Part shown: in pieces, positions 21,690 to 34,117 of the stretch
Layout: each line of letters opens with the position of its first letter
How positions within the stretch are numbered: the stretch's first letter is position 1
NCBI GenBank assembly: GCA_033239525.1
Contig: BSYO01000015.1
Coordinates: 17,297,713-17,361,712, forward strand
Length of the DNA stretch: 64,000 bases
Reading direction: 5' to 3'
From: Nepenthes gracilis
Lineage: Eukaryota; Streptophyta; Magnoliopsida; Caryophyllales; Nepenthaceae
Made by a program: the position numbers and the translations under genes
The notes under the pieces: model-generated
The model's database searches: none
Told to the model about the DNA's origin: nothing
The model's input: only the letters and a program-made list of their open reading frames with translations

Positions 21690-24600
21690 GTTCACTGGTA
21701 GTATTTTTTAAGTTGGATGGCATCCTATATTTTCAATACCGGTTTTCCCTTTTGGGCATGTAACTTTCATGCACTATTTTGGAGAATCGTTGAGATTAGA
21801 AATGGTCTCTCCCAATTCGAGGAAAGGTTATTCCTATCTGCAGTTTTTTTAGTTACCTCTATACTTCATAGAATTAGGTCCCCCACCTCAAATTGAAGTA
21901 CTTCCACTTTCATATTATAGTACCGATTGATCCATTGCTGATAATCCGTTATGCACAGCCTTGCTACGTCTCAGGTTTTTTTGAGCAGATCGAGACTTGG
22001 AATCTCAGGATGGACAAACCGATCTCTACTGAGATGACCCCTTCAATCCCATAGCATAAACCGAAGGGTGTTTCTCGTATAGATTTTCTCGGTGTTGTCC
22101 AGTATGACCACATCATGGAAGGTAACACGTTCGTCTAGGAGCCTCTTGTGTCCTCTAGCACTATTTTCAACCCGTGCAGTATGGCCTGATTTGTTACTTC
22201 ACTTTTTCGTTCGCTTGTGGATAGGTGACAAAAGTGTAAACCAACTAAATTTTCAAACTTGTGTAATTTTGGTAAATCTTTTGCCAGTGAATTGGGTTCT
22301 ATTATGGGTGACTATGATATCAAAAATTCTAAATCTGCATATAATACCCTGCCGAATGAATTCTGTGACATTCTGCTCGATTATTTGTGCAATGGGAGAG
22401 GCCTCTACTCATTTTGTAAAATAGTACCGACTATGACAAATTTTATTTGTCTAGATGTAACGGGCAATGGGCCTAAAAAAGTCAAGTCTCCATAGAGCAA
22501 ACGGATAGGGTGATCGTAGGGTCTGTAGTTTTGTGTATAGCTAGTAAGAGATATTGCCGTAAATTTAGTATTTTTTGCATTTCTATACAAATGCTATGGC
22601 ATCTCGTTTCATTGTTAGCCAATAGTTGCCTTGCCATATTACTTTGAATGCCGAATTCTTACCCCTATGTGCGATCTGTAGAAGTCAAGATACACTTTGC
22701 CTCGTGCGTAGTCAACCTCTTCTGGCATGAGACACCGTATGTAAGGGATGAAATATCCTAATCAGCACAATCTCCCATCCATGATGGTGTACCAACCGAT
22801 TATTTTTTTGATACACTTGGCATCATCTGAATTTTTTGTAGAAGGCCTTTAATGAGGTACCTTTTGCATGGAGTCATTCAGGTTTCGTAGTCTGAGAACT
22901 AAAGCATATCTTGCTCTAGGATTTCTATGCTCGGGTTTGTAAGGATTTTTGCATATATCGAACGTATTGCTCAGGAATACTGGTCACAGCTACCTTTGTT
23001 AGCTAATTTGCCTTCAAATTATCCTCTCCTAAGATGCGGAGAATTTCCATCCTATTGAATGATTCTGTCAAGACCTTTGCTCTAATAAGATATCTTGCGA
23101 GTAATAGGCTGGACACTTTGAAATTCTTTGAAACCAACTTGACAATCAACTTAGAATCCCTATGGATGACCAGGTTTTTTTTACTAAACATTCATTTGCC
23201 AGTCTGAGTCTAGCCAATAATGCCTTGTATTCGTCGACATTGTTGGTGGTCGAAAATTCAAAAGTCATCGAATATTTTATCTCTAACTTGTCTAGAGTCC
23301 TCAAGACCATACCTGCTTGACTCCTTGATTGGGTTGATAACCCATTCACATGCAAGATCTAGATCAATGCATCTTCTTAGTGACGGGTGCCTTTGCTTGT
23401 ATCAATAATATCCAGAATTAGGGTTATCATTTTTATTATGAAATCTGCGAGGCCTTGACCTTTTATGGCCTGCCACTGTTAAAATTTGATGTCAAACTTA
23501 CCCAATTTGATAATTCATTTGACCAGTCATTCAGACATATCGGGTTTCTGTAGAATTCCCTTTAGTGGCTAACTGATTAGGACGATGATCTTGTTAGCTT
23601 GAAAGTACGGTTATAACTTCCTGTCAAAGTAAACTAACATTGGGGCGATCATTTTGACGCATGAGTAATGAGTCTCAGTGTTTATTAGGATTTTACTGAC
23701 GCAGTAAACAAGTCATCTCTCAAACTCTTATCTAATCAGGATTGAGTTTAGCGCTGCATCCGATTTCGCTAGATAGAGATATAATTTTTTGCCTCCTATT
23801 GGAGAGGTCTAGAGAGGTAGATTGGCAAGGCATTCCTTCAATTCTTGGAAGGTTGCCTAGCAGTTGGTCATCTATTAAGAATCGTTTACCTTCATTTTTC
23901 TCAAGGCCTTATAGAAGGGTAGATATTTCTCGATGGATTTCATTAGGAACCGGTGAGTGCTGTGAATCTCCCAATGAGTTTCTAGACTTCCTTCATAGAT
24001 AGAGGTGGGTTCATGTCCATAATGGCCTTTATCTTCTTAGAATTCGCTTTAATTTTTCAGTCAGATACAATAAAGCCAAGAAACTTTCCTGAAATTACTT
24101 CGAATACACACTTGTTAGATTTATTTTCATTTGGTGTGCTTAGAGCACCTCAAAAGTTTCTCTGAGATCATGAATATGGTCATCGGTTGTTATACTTTTG
24201 AAGAACGTGTCATCTACATATGCCTCTATATTCCGATCGATCTGTGCCTTGAATATTTTGTTCACAAGCCTCTGGTATGTGGCCTGGTGTATTCTTAGAC
24301 TGAAAGACATGACTTTATAGTAATATATCCCCTAATTGGTTATAAATGAGGTGTATTTTTTACCATTCTGAACTCATCCGGATCTAATTATAGCCTAAAT
24401 AGGTGTCGTTGAGACATAACTGCTCATGCCCAGACGTTGAGTCACCAATAGGTTAATTCTTGAAAACGGGAAGTTATCTTTCGAGCATACTTTATTCACT
24501 TCAATAAATAGATGCACATTCTCCATTTTCCATTGTTCTTTTTGACAGGTACTACATTTGACAACCAGTTCGGATATTAGACTTTCTTTATAAAGTCTGC

Positions 24601-25460
24601 GTTGCATAGCTTCTTGTCTTCTTCTCTCATGGCCATCAACTTCTTGATAGAATGGTTCCTCTACTTCTACCTGACAAGTTTGTGATCAATATCAAGCCCC
24701 AACTTATAGACCATTACCTCAATTGGAATCTCTGATATGTTAGCAGATATCCATACAAATACGTCGAAATTTTGTTGCAGAAAAGCCATCAATTGTTCAT
24801 GTAAGTGATTCACTAGTGAGCTTCTGATCTGAACATATTTTTCAGGCTCACTTAAATCTAGAGGAATTCGGTCAATTGACTCATCGGACTGTCCTTACTA
24901 TAGTGTGGCTTTGTCTCAGAGATAGAAGTCTTCAATCAGCGGATTCAAAATTACGTAACTGCCTAAGATAAGCAGCATGTTTGGCTAGTGACTTGGTCAC
25001 CTAAGACCTCTCCAATATTGCATACTATCATAAATTTCATCTTAAGATGTGCGATCGATGTCACTGCTCTGAATGCGGTTAAATAGGGTTGTCCTAGAAA
25101 CCAAAGGTTAGTTGACTATCAAGAACATGAGCATGCAAGATACTATCTTTGGATACATTCCTAATGTGACCTTCAATTGAATGGTTCTCTAAACTGAAAT
25201 GGGTTCATTATCTAGTTTGTATAGGGGTCCATCGGTCGGTATCATTTGGTTCTTTTTTAATCCAAGCTTAAAATAGGCGTCAAGATATATTAAATTTTTC
25301 AATCTTTTATTATTAATGAAAATTTGTTTAAGTTGGTAATCAAGTATACCATCCGAAAAGAATATACATATAACTAGAGGATCAGAATTGGGAGTTATTA
25401 CACGAGTCATATTATTATTGCTAAAACTAACGATATTATTTCTAACTCTTATCATCTACT
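21690..25460 (-). pseudogene. Tat2 pol remnant (protease, RT, RNase H, integrase)
   Basis: On minus: protease at 25455-25189 with MIPTDGPLYKLDNEPISV, its catalytic DNGSS-type motif changed to NNKRL. Reverse transcriptase is near 24650-23750 with a YVDD active site near 24220. RNase H at 23355-23003 has TTNNVDEYKALLARLRLA. Integrase at about 22600-21690 has its second Asp motif as VTHNRTQF (VTDNGTQF expected) and ends near 21690 with a WHPTNLKKYY-like tail. Together these would copy and insert the element, but frameshifts, stops and lost catalytic residues make all of it dead. Confidence 0.8.
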
Positions 25461-27006
25461 TCTTACTACTAAAAGTCTTCTCTAGGTGGTCTGGAGTCTT
25501 GTTCCTAGATGAACTCGTGGACACCATGTTGACCACTCCAACTGCAACTCAGTTGCCCAACTATTCATGTTAGCCTAGCTCGTCATTATTTGCTCTCGCA
25601 AAGGTTTGCCTTAGGTCTTTTAAGAACATGTTGAGGTACCCATTTTGAATAATGGTCTTAATTTCTTTCTGTAGAGTCTAATAGTCCTCAGTACTATAAC
25701 TCAAAGATTGATGGTAGAAACAGTACTTATATCGATCTCTTCCTTCCAAGTTCTCAGACTACTTGGGTCATTTTAAGAACTTGTCTCGGATTTGCATGTG
25801 GATGTTCATTCTAATGTCATTCAATGGAGTTAGGTTCAGGGGCCTGAACTCCCTTTGAACATCTGGCTCTATCATTTACTATTTTCTAGGATCTCGATTG
25901 TTAAAATTGTCTCCGTTTCTCTTCTTCATGCTCATTAATCCTAAATGGTGGTTTGTGCACTCTGACTTCTTCACTTCGTTGGTCTCTTCGGCAGTGATAT
26001 ATGCACGGATGATGTTCTCTACCTCAAGAATAATCTTGAACTATTATTGGACCAAGTCAATAAAGAAGTTACCCGACTGTATAGTCGTTATAAAGTAGTT
26101 CAACTTCATCGCATCGGTTAACTTGGATATCCTTTGAGGCTCTGTATTGAATCAAGCCAGAAAACATTTTAGACTTTTATTTGGCCCTTGTTAAATGCAG
26201 ATAAGATGCCATGACTACTTTTACTCCATTCAGTTGGAGACGAATTATGACAGGAAGTTGTAGGCCAATTTCTAGAATATTTTGATCAAATTTGGCTACA
26301 GGTGATAAAACCAAATTCGTACATCTCCTTTGAGGCTTAAAGGAAAGTAAAGACACAAAACCATGTTGTCTAGGCCCAGGAATCCCAATAGAGTGTAGAG
26401 GTGATCCAGAATTCTCTCCTCCATTTGGGAAGTGGACACAATTATCTATTCATTGAGGATGGTTCTCAACTTCGAGTGGTTCAGGGAGACGTGCTGGATT
26501 GGCTGACTCAGGCACTCCTCAACAGGGTGCTACAAGAGGTTTTTCTCAAACTTAATGCCTCTGGTTGCCTCAAAAATAGCATGGATTCTACCATTCTGGG
26601 TTTTTATCCAATGCTCCAAAACTTAATCAGCCTTCCAACCAAGTCTAGACCTTATTACTCGTGGCCTCTTGGGTCTCGAGGTCGTCAAGTAACAGGATCA
26701 TCTCCCTAGAGGGCTATTTCTTCCTCTGGTTCCTCTTGGACATTAAAGTCTGAGAGTTGAAGAAAGGAGCCCCCAGCGATTGTCCCTCTAGATGGGTACA
26801 GATAGTGTAGAGCAATTTGGATATCGAGTCCACCTAGGCATACAATGTTTTCACATTTATGTTTGTGGGCAAACGAGCAAATCTATGACTACGCATAATT
26901 GGGTTGTTGCCATGGGAGATGACGTCTCTCGTTGGTGCACTTATTTGAACTCTGCTTTCTTTGGTTGTATGTTTAAACTTTTCAACCTTCCCACAGACAA
27001 CGTTAA
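25461..27006 (-). pseudogene. Tat2 gag and leader remnant
   Basis: Between protease and the 5' LTR. A gag-like stretch on minus near 26130-25900 reads LTDAMKLNYF, then NFFIDLVQ and ENIIRAYITAEE, the pattern of Tat gag C-terminal parts. Upstream of about 26400 no protein is clear. A near copy is at 48100-49521. Confidence 0.55.
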
Positions 27007-27755
27007 TGATACGTCTTTAAATTTAAATTGTTGAACGAATTATGTAACTGTTTTACTTGGTTGACTGATAAAAAATGGGGCCGATCTTTGTTACTCATAA
27101 TTTAGATTCTACACACTATAACAAATAAATAAAAGATAAGAGGAATATAAGACTCATTCTCCGACATATCTTTCGACACTCAAATTAGTAATCTTTCTAT
27201 TTAAAAAAGAAAGATAGGAAGAGGCAAATGCAAGTAGATAGGGATTTAGTGTTTGATTGAGGACGATACTCCGTAGGATGCGCTTGGATGGATGAGCTAC
27301 TTTTGAGCTGTTGCACTCGTGTAGGAGAGTGCCTTTTGAACTGATGCACTCACGAGGAAGAGTGGCTTTGGAAGCGTGTTGATTTGTTTTTTTTTTTTTT
27401 TCTAAACAATCATCTATTTGAATACTCTCTGGGTGTATTTTGTTGTATTTATAGCGAGGGGTACATTTTGGTTGGCTAACCCCTGGGCGTTATGCTTATG
27501 GAGTTATGAGGATAGTTACTTGTATAACTACTGCCTGCATTTATCAGTTGGGCCATAAGATTTTCAACTATTGGATTGGTACAGTAACTACCTAAAACTG
27601 TTAATGTTGGGCAGATTTGGTTACGCCTTTTAGTTCAACCGCTATACCTTTTCCTTTTTGGACTAAGATGGTCTTCCATTGGGCCGCTATTACTTGGCCT
27701 TTCTTCCTTCTACGTACTAGGTTCTGGGTCGGCTTGTGTGCTACCGTACCCATCA
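27007..27755 (-). repeat. Tat2 5' LTR (first LTR of array A)
   Basis: 749 bp, plus-strand ends TGATACGTC and CCCATCA, followed by TGCTT. The inner side is followed on minus by TTAACGTTGTCTGTGGGAAGG-like primer-site sequence. Confidence 0.85.
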
Positions 27756-30740
27756 TGCTTAACAAACTTGAATTTTCAATTTGACTATAATAAAATTACA
27801 TTATGAGTAATTATTGTGCTTAATTATAATATTGAGGATTATGAAAACTAATGACAACATGTGACGCAACAAGTGATGTATATATTATAGGATGTATTAA
27901 TTTTAGAAAATGATAACAAATTATATAGTAGTCACCTACTACTTATATTAATTTTCCCTGTTTTATTTTCCCCTCATAACCCTTTAAATTTCAAAAAATT
28001 ATCCAAAATATATTATTATGATAACAAATACTCATATGCATTGATATGTTTCTAGATCTAAATTGTTGAATAAATTAAGGAGTCGTTTTACTCAGCTGAT
28101 CGATTGAAAACGGGTTTAGCATTCGTTACTCATAATCTAGATCCTGCACACCACAATAAACAAATAAGAGGCAATTAGAGTAAAAGACTTACTCATTGGT
28201 ATGTCCTCTAACACTCAAATCAGTAACTATTCTATTTGGAAAAGAAATATAGGTGGAGGCAAATACAAGAATGCAAATAGATGGGAATTCAGTATTTGAT
28301 GGAGGACAATGCTCTATAGGATGCCCTTGGATTGATATGCAGCTTTTGAGCTGTTGCGCTCGTGCAGGAGAGTGGCTTTTAAAATGATACACTTGTGAGT
28401 AAGAGTGGCTTTGGAAGCATATTGTTTTATTTGTTGTCTGAACAATCGTTTGTCTAAATTCTCTCCCCCCATCTCTGTAGAGATAATGCTATATTTATAG
28501 TGAGGGGTGCCGTTTGGTTGGCTGACCCTAGACATTACGCCTTTGAAGTTATGAGGGTAGCTACTTGTTTAATTGTTGCTTACATTTATCAGTTGGGCTA
28601 TATGATTTTTAATAGTTAGATTGGCACAACAACTGCCTAAAATTATGCAATAACTATCAATTACTACTCCTTTAATGTTAGGTGGTTTGGGTCATACCTC
28701 TTAAGTCAACCGTTGTACCTTTTGCCTTTTTGACTTAGAGGATCTTCCATTGAGCCGCTATTATTTGAGCCTTTCTTCCTTTTGGATATTGGGTTCTAGA
28801 CCAGCTCATGTACTACCGTACTCAGCAAAATTAATAAATCTAAAATATAAATTTGACTCCAATATAATTACATTATGACTAATTATTATGCGGTTAAGGT
28901 AACGACTTTAGAAAATCTTTTCTGGTTTCAAAAGGAACTTTTTTTCTGATAATTAAATGAAAATATTACATTGTCAAAGTAAGATATTATAATAATAATA
29001 ATAAATAATATATATCTTGGAGACAATTTAATTTTAATATTGAAGATTGCAAAATCAATGACAACATGTGACACAACCAATGACTTATATATTATAGGAT
29101 ATAATAATTTAAGAAATATGATAACAAATTATGTAGTAGTCCTCCAATACTTATATTACTTTTTTTTCCTATTTTATTTTCCCCTCATAACCTTTTAAAT
29201 TCCAAAAATTAAGCAAAATATATTATTCTGATAGCAAATAGTCATATAATTTAATGCATTTCTAGATTTAAATTGTTGAACGAATTATGGAGTCGTTTTA
29301 TTCCGTTGATCAACCGAAATGGGGTCCAGTCTTCTTTACTCATAATTCAAATATTACACACTATAACAAACAAATAAGAAGTAAGAAAAATATATAACTT
29401 ACTATCCAATATGTCTTCCGATATTTAAGTCAGTAATTTTTTAGAAACGAAAAATAGGAGGAGGCAAATGCAATAATGCAAACAGATGTGGATTAAATAT
29501 TTGATAGATGATGAGGTTCTATAGGATGCACTCGGATGAATGAGGAGCTTTTGAGTTGTTACACTTGTGTAGAGGAGTGGCTTTCGGAATGATACACTTG
29601 TGAGGAAAAGTAGCTTTGGAAGCGTGTTGCTTTGTTTGGTTGTTTGAACAATCGTTTGTCTGAATGCTCTCTCCCTATTTCTATGAGGTGATATTGTATT
29701 TATAGTGAAGGGTACTGTTTGATTGGTTGGCCCCTCGGTGTTGCGCCTCTAGAGTTATGAGGGTAATTACTTGTGTAACTGTCGTATGCATCTATCGGCC
29801 GGGTTAGATATTTTCGATAGTTGGATTGGCGCAGCAACTGTCTAAAATTATGCAATAATTATCAATTATTACTCAGTGAATGTTAGGTTATTCGGGTTAC
29901 ACCTCTTGGGTCAACTGCCATATATTTTGCTTCCTAAGCTTAGAGGATCTTCCGTTGGGCCACTATTACTCGGTCCTTTTTTTTTTCTACACACTGGGAT
30001 TTGGACTGGCCCGTGTGCTGCCATACCCATCATGCTTAATAAATTTAAATTATAAATTTGACTATAATAAAATTACATTATGGCTAAATACTATGACTTA
30101 ATTATAATATTGAACATTATGAAATCAATGACAACATGTGACCCAACCAGTGTCATACATATTATAGGATATATTAATTTTAGAAAAATGATAACAAATT
30201 ATATAGTAGTCATCTAATACCTCTTAATTTTTTTCGTTTTTTTTCCGCTTATAACCATTTAAATTCCAAAAATTAACCAAAATATATTATTGTAATAACA
30301 AATAATCGTATGCTTTGATGTGTCCCTAGATCCAAACCGTCGAATAAATTAGGGAGCCACTTTACTCGGTTAACAGAATGGAAACGGGTCCGACCTTCAT
30401 TATTAGAATTTGAATCATATACACCACAATAAACAAATAAAAGATAAAAGAAATACGGGACTTATCCCCTAATATATCCCCCGACACATCCCGATTTCTG
30501 TGAGGATGATGCTATATTTACAGTGAAGAGTGTCATTTGGTTGGCTTACCCCTGGGAGTCACACCTATGGATATTGAGGGCAGTTACTTGTATAACTGTC
30601 GTCTACATTTATCCGTTGAGCCATATGATTTTCAACCATTGGATTGGTGTAGCAACTATTTGAAACTTTGCGATATTTATCCATTATTGCTCCTATAATG
30701 TTGGTTGGTTCGAGTCATGCCTTTTGAATCAACCGCGGCA
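27756..30740 (+). repeat. Array A: tandem units of CAD upstream DNA plus solo LTR
   Basis: Host segments 27756-28041, 28828-29251 and 30033-30315 each run from the TGCTT site to just before the CAD TATA box, then restart about 140 bp upstream of the TGCTT site. Between them are LTRs 28042-28827, 29252-30032 and 30316-30740 (the last with an internal deletion and cut off). With the Tat2 5' LTR this gives four LTRs spaced 1035, 1210 and 1064 bp. A ~130-bp insertion (about 28891-29025) sits in one host segment. The whole layout recurs in array B. Confidence 0.85.
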
Positions 30741-31090
30741 TTAGTGGCTGTAAAAATTTCATACCGACTCAAGCCACATGAAATCTGCAAGGGTTTGACC
30801 TTTTGAGACCCACCGCTGTCAAAATTTGATATCAAACTTGTTCGATTCGATAATCCATTTGATTAGTCTTTCAGATATATCGTGTTTTTGTATAATTCCC
30901 TTTAATGATTGATTGGTCAGGACGATGATCTTGTTAGCTTGAAAGTATGGTTGTAACTTCCTGGCAAAGTAAACTAACATAAGGGAGATCATTTTTTACA
31001 TACGAGTAATGAGTCTCGATGTCTGTAAGGATTTTACTAACGTAGTAAACAAGTCACTGTATCTTGAACTTTTACCTGATCAGGATTGAC
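30741..31090 (-). pseudogene. Tat2-family pol fragment
   Basis: Matches 23430-23755 of Tat2 in the same orientation (words tgaaatctgc, aaaatttgat and gacgatgatcttgttagc), the RT-to-RNase H part. It joins directly to the cut LTR of array A, which points to a deletion between two Tat2-family elements. Confidence 0.7.
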
Positions 31091-31899
31091 TGCGAATATC
31101 AACAATCAAAATCTTAAATATAAAATCTATCGTAAGTAAAATATCAAAAATCCAAAAGCATGCCAAAACGAAGAACTAATAGCTAAAATGCTAATTTTAA
31201 GGAAAGGTTACACATACCGTTAGTAATATTAAACCAAAACACTATTATTTAAACCTGTAGATAGGCTATATATAAATTCTTCCCTATAGACAAAGTCAAA
31301 TGCTGGTTATTTACCACTTGTAGATAATAGGTATAATATTTAATTCTGTCTACTATATATTAAGACGTCTAAATATATTATTTTATTTAATATCGTACAA
31401 TGGTTCTAAAAAATAAACCAAATTGAGGGAGTTTATAACAAATGTCTCAAAAATTTTGTCTTTGTAGAAAAAGTATAAAATTTTTCAACTTGTGAAATGT
31501 ACAAATATCAAATTAAAAAACAAAACAAGGTCTGATCCAACATATATGTCTAAACAATTACATGCAATGCCTAAATGTATGACTTCATAACTTTTGTTTT
31601 ATAAATATTTATTTATATAAATATAATACTTCAAATATTTATTTACTTTGAACAAAGTGGACGAAATTCTTAAATGTTGGGAAAGCCCTCTGTAAAATCT
31701 CAATACCTTTGGTGAAAATCATACACATACAACAATCCTTTATGAAGAGAAGTTAAAGAGCTACATGTATATATAAAAAATATAGATAAAATAAAATAAT
31801 TTGCAAATAAATTTTATCCTTTTGATTTAGAAAATCTGACTCTCAAACGTTCTAAATTCTCATTCCTTCTTTTCATCTCTATGCTGCTTCTTCCTCTCG
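31091..31899. other. AT-rich intergenic DNA
   Basis: No coding potential, LTR match or RNA gene recognised. Confidence 0.4.
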
Positions 31900-33095
31900 T
31901 CTCCTCTCCTCTTCACCCACTCTTCTCTCTTCTTCTCCTACAAAATGACTAAAAATATTATGTGCATGATCCTTTCAAAAATAATTGGTGCACGAATGCT
32001 TAATATGTGCACATCTGACGTCGTTCATAACCTCCAAGCACACATGATCATTGCATCGAGTATGACATAGGTGCCAACAAATCTATCTAGACTGCACATG
32101 AACACTTCATAAATGCACATTAGACACCACTCAATCTACAAAAAAACACGTATGAACATGACTTAGGTGTCCATCAGGCACCAAACTTAGTTCCAAAATT
32201 TTAATTTTTTTTTAAATTTTTTATTTTATAATTATTTTAAAATTAATCTAAAATTATATTAATGATATCATAAATCAAATATAAAATATTGGGCATCACA
32301 TACTTGTATATTATGGGTGACAAAATATCGTGAGACTATATAATTGATCACTTGTAAAACTTATGGGTATTGATTTCTCATAGTTTTTTTCTACCATTGG
32401 CAGTTAGCGTGTAATTATTGGTTTAGGTTCATAGTGACATATAAAATTCAAAGAGATAAATAAGATATCGCATGTGGTTGGGCTCTCTATTAAGATAAGC
32501 TTGATAGAACCCATATCTTTATTAATAATTGGATTCAATGAAACCCTAATTGCAGTCCTGATATTTATTTGTTATATGGCTTTTGAATTATGACTACGAT
32601 ATAACATTGAATATTAGGTAAATATTGATTTATCCTATATTGTTATTACTTATATATATATTTGATCTTACTATTTGAAATACTTTATTGTTTTATATTA
32701 TTATTGATTACATTCACCCGTGAGCCATTTAGTTTATCCTAACATTTTTCTTGGCTCAAGAGTAGATATGGCTTATAATAAGTTAGAAGAGATTGTACAT
32801 TTGTTGTGAAAGTTTCAGGTAGAGACAGTATCAAAATCTAGAAGATCCATGATGAAAAATTTCAAGACTCATTTATTGTTTTATTAGTTTGTAAATATTT
32901 TTATTTGGATTGCGTTTTCAGGAGTTAAGATACTATAAATATTTATATTTTTTTTAATTTTGAGGAGATAATATTTATTATTGATATTTTATTTATGATA
33001 TGTTTATAATAAATATTTATAGTATAATTTTTTTATATGATTGATTTGGACCGTGCCAAGTGATTTCGATTTGGGTCACCACAGTGCCGGTACTT
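31900..33095 (-). mobile_element. Probable decayed long LTR-like element in CAD-A 3' flank
   Basis: On minus it starts near 33095 with TGTGGTGACCCAAATC. It contains a TTCATTGAATCC ... GGTTCTATCAA ... CATGCGATATC series like that in the elements at 43761 and 62536, and a CT-rich and 'gcacc'-rich tail near 32180-31900 resembling 56400-56760. A copy of its start is at 2029-2400. Ends and target duplication are not resolved; a further TGTGATGCCC start near 32290 may mark a second member. Confidence 0.4.
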
Positions 33096-33521
33096 ATTTA
33101 AAAAGTAGCTATAACACTTAAATATTAAAAGTGTCCAATTGTGTACTTGCTCAATGCAACAATCTTGTAAAAAGGAAGGAAGAAAAATAAGACATCTTCT
33201 TACTTTTGTTGGGGTCCATTCACAAAAACTTTATTGACATGAAGATAAAGAACAAATTTTTACAATGATTAATTATTAAACATTTTGTTTTAATCCATAT
33301 GAAGACAACATAATAATACACATATAAAAAATAATACTTGCAAAATAAAAAAACATACAAATTTTATATAGAAAGATTGTTTAAGATTTTAAAAAAATAT
33401 ATCAAAAGACTTTGTATTTAAATATCTTCCTATATGTGAGTCTGATTATAATAAATACATTAAAACCATATTTGACTTCACTGCAAGACGTACATAAACT
33501 AAACAATGAACAATTATAAAG

Positions 33522-34117
33522 CAAGTCAAAGCCATAGAAAAAGGGGATGACGGCTATGAAAGGAAATAAACAAAGTCAAGCACTCTGTCAGCCAAGTGCA
33601 TAAATCAAAATTACTCCATCAGTTGAGTGCATCAGAGTAATAATCTTCAAACAAACACTCATCCCCATTAATTCTACATCCCCACAAGTATTTTCCTCAC
33701 ATCCTTTTCATTTAAGTAAAAATATTTCTGAATTGAGTGTCAGAGAATATACTTCACGTCTCTTCCTTACTAGACTTTGGATTTTCAATTCTATTTCTCT
33801 AAGTTGGGTGCCTCTCCAATTTCAAATAGACTTGTTCTTCGACTCAGACAACCAATAATTTCGTTCCAACTCCTGCTTCTAACCTGCTTGCAACTTCTAC
33901 AGCACCCTTCGGAAGTGACTTTAGTATAAATTTTTATTTTTTTAGCATAAATAATGGAATTAAAATAGAATGGAAAACCTAATTAATACCCATTATTAAA
34001 ACAAAAGGGTTACATCATATCAGAGATAAAACAGTAAATACTTATGAACAGCAAGGTGGTAGAAATGGAGGATGTAAGACGTCTAGGCATGAATTTCTCT
34101 TCTCTAGCTCAATAGAA
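33522..34117 (-). other. CAD-A 3' untranslated and downstream DNA
   Basis: Follows the CAD-A stop on minus. No further gene. AT-rich with several possible AATAAA-type words near 33900-33960; the real poly(A) site cannot be fixed from sequence alone. Confidence 0.4.

Larger units (their letters stand above)
14779..27755 (-). mobile_element. Tat2: near full-length, decayed Tat-lineage Gypsy element
   Basis: About 13 kb on minus: 5' LTR 27007-27755, primer-site-like sequence, gag remnant, protease, reverse transcriptase, RNase H, integrase, repeats, antisense ORF (plus), hairpin, polypurine tract, 3' LTR 14779-15570. The flanks on both sides are the two halves of CAD upstream sequence, and TGCTT follows at 27756. 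The left target copy has decayed to TATAT. A 1.9-kb LTR-like element (16804-18732) is nested inside. Frames are riddled with stops. Confidence 0.8.
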
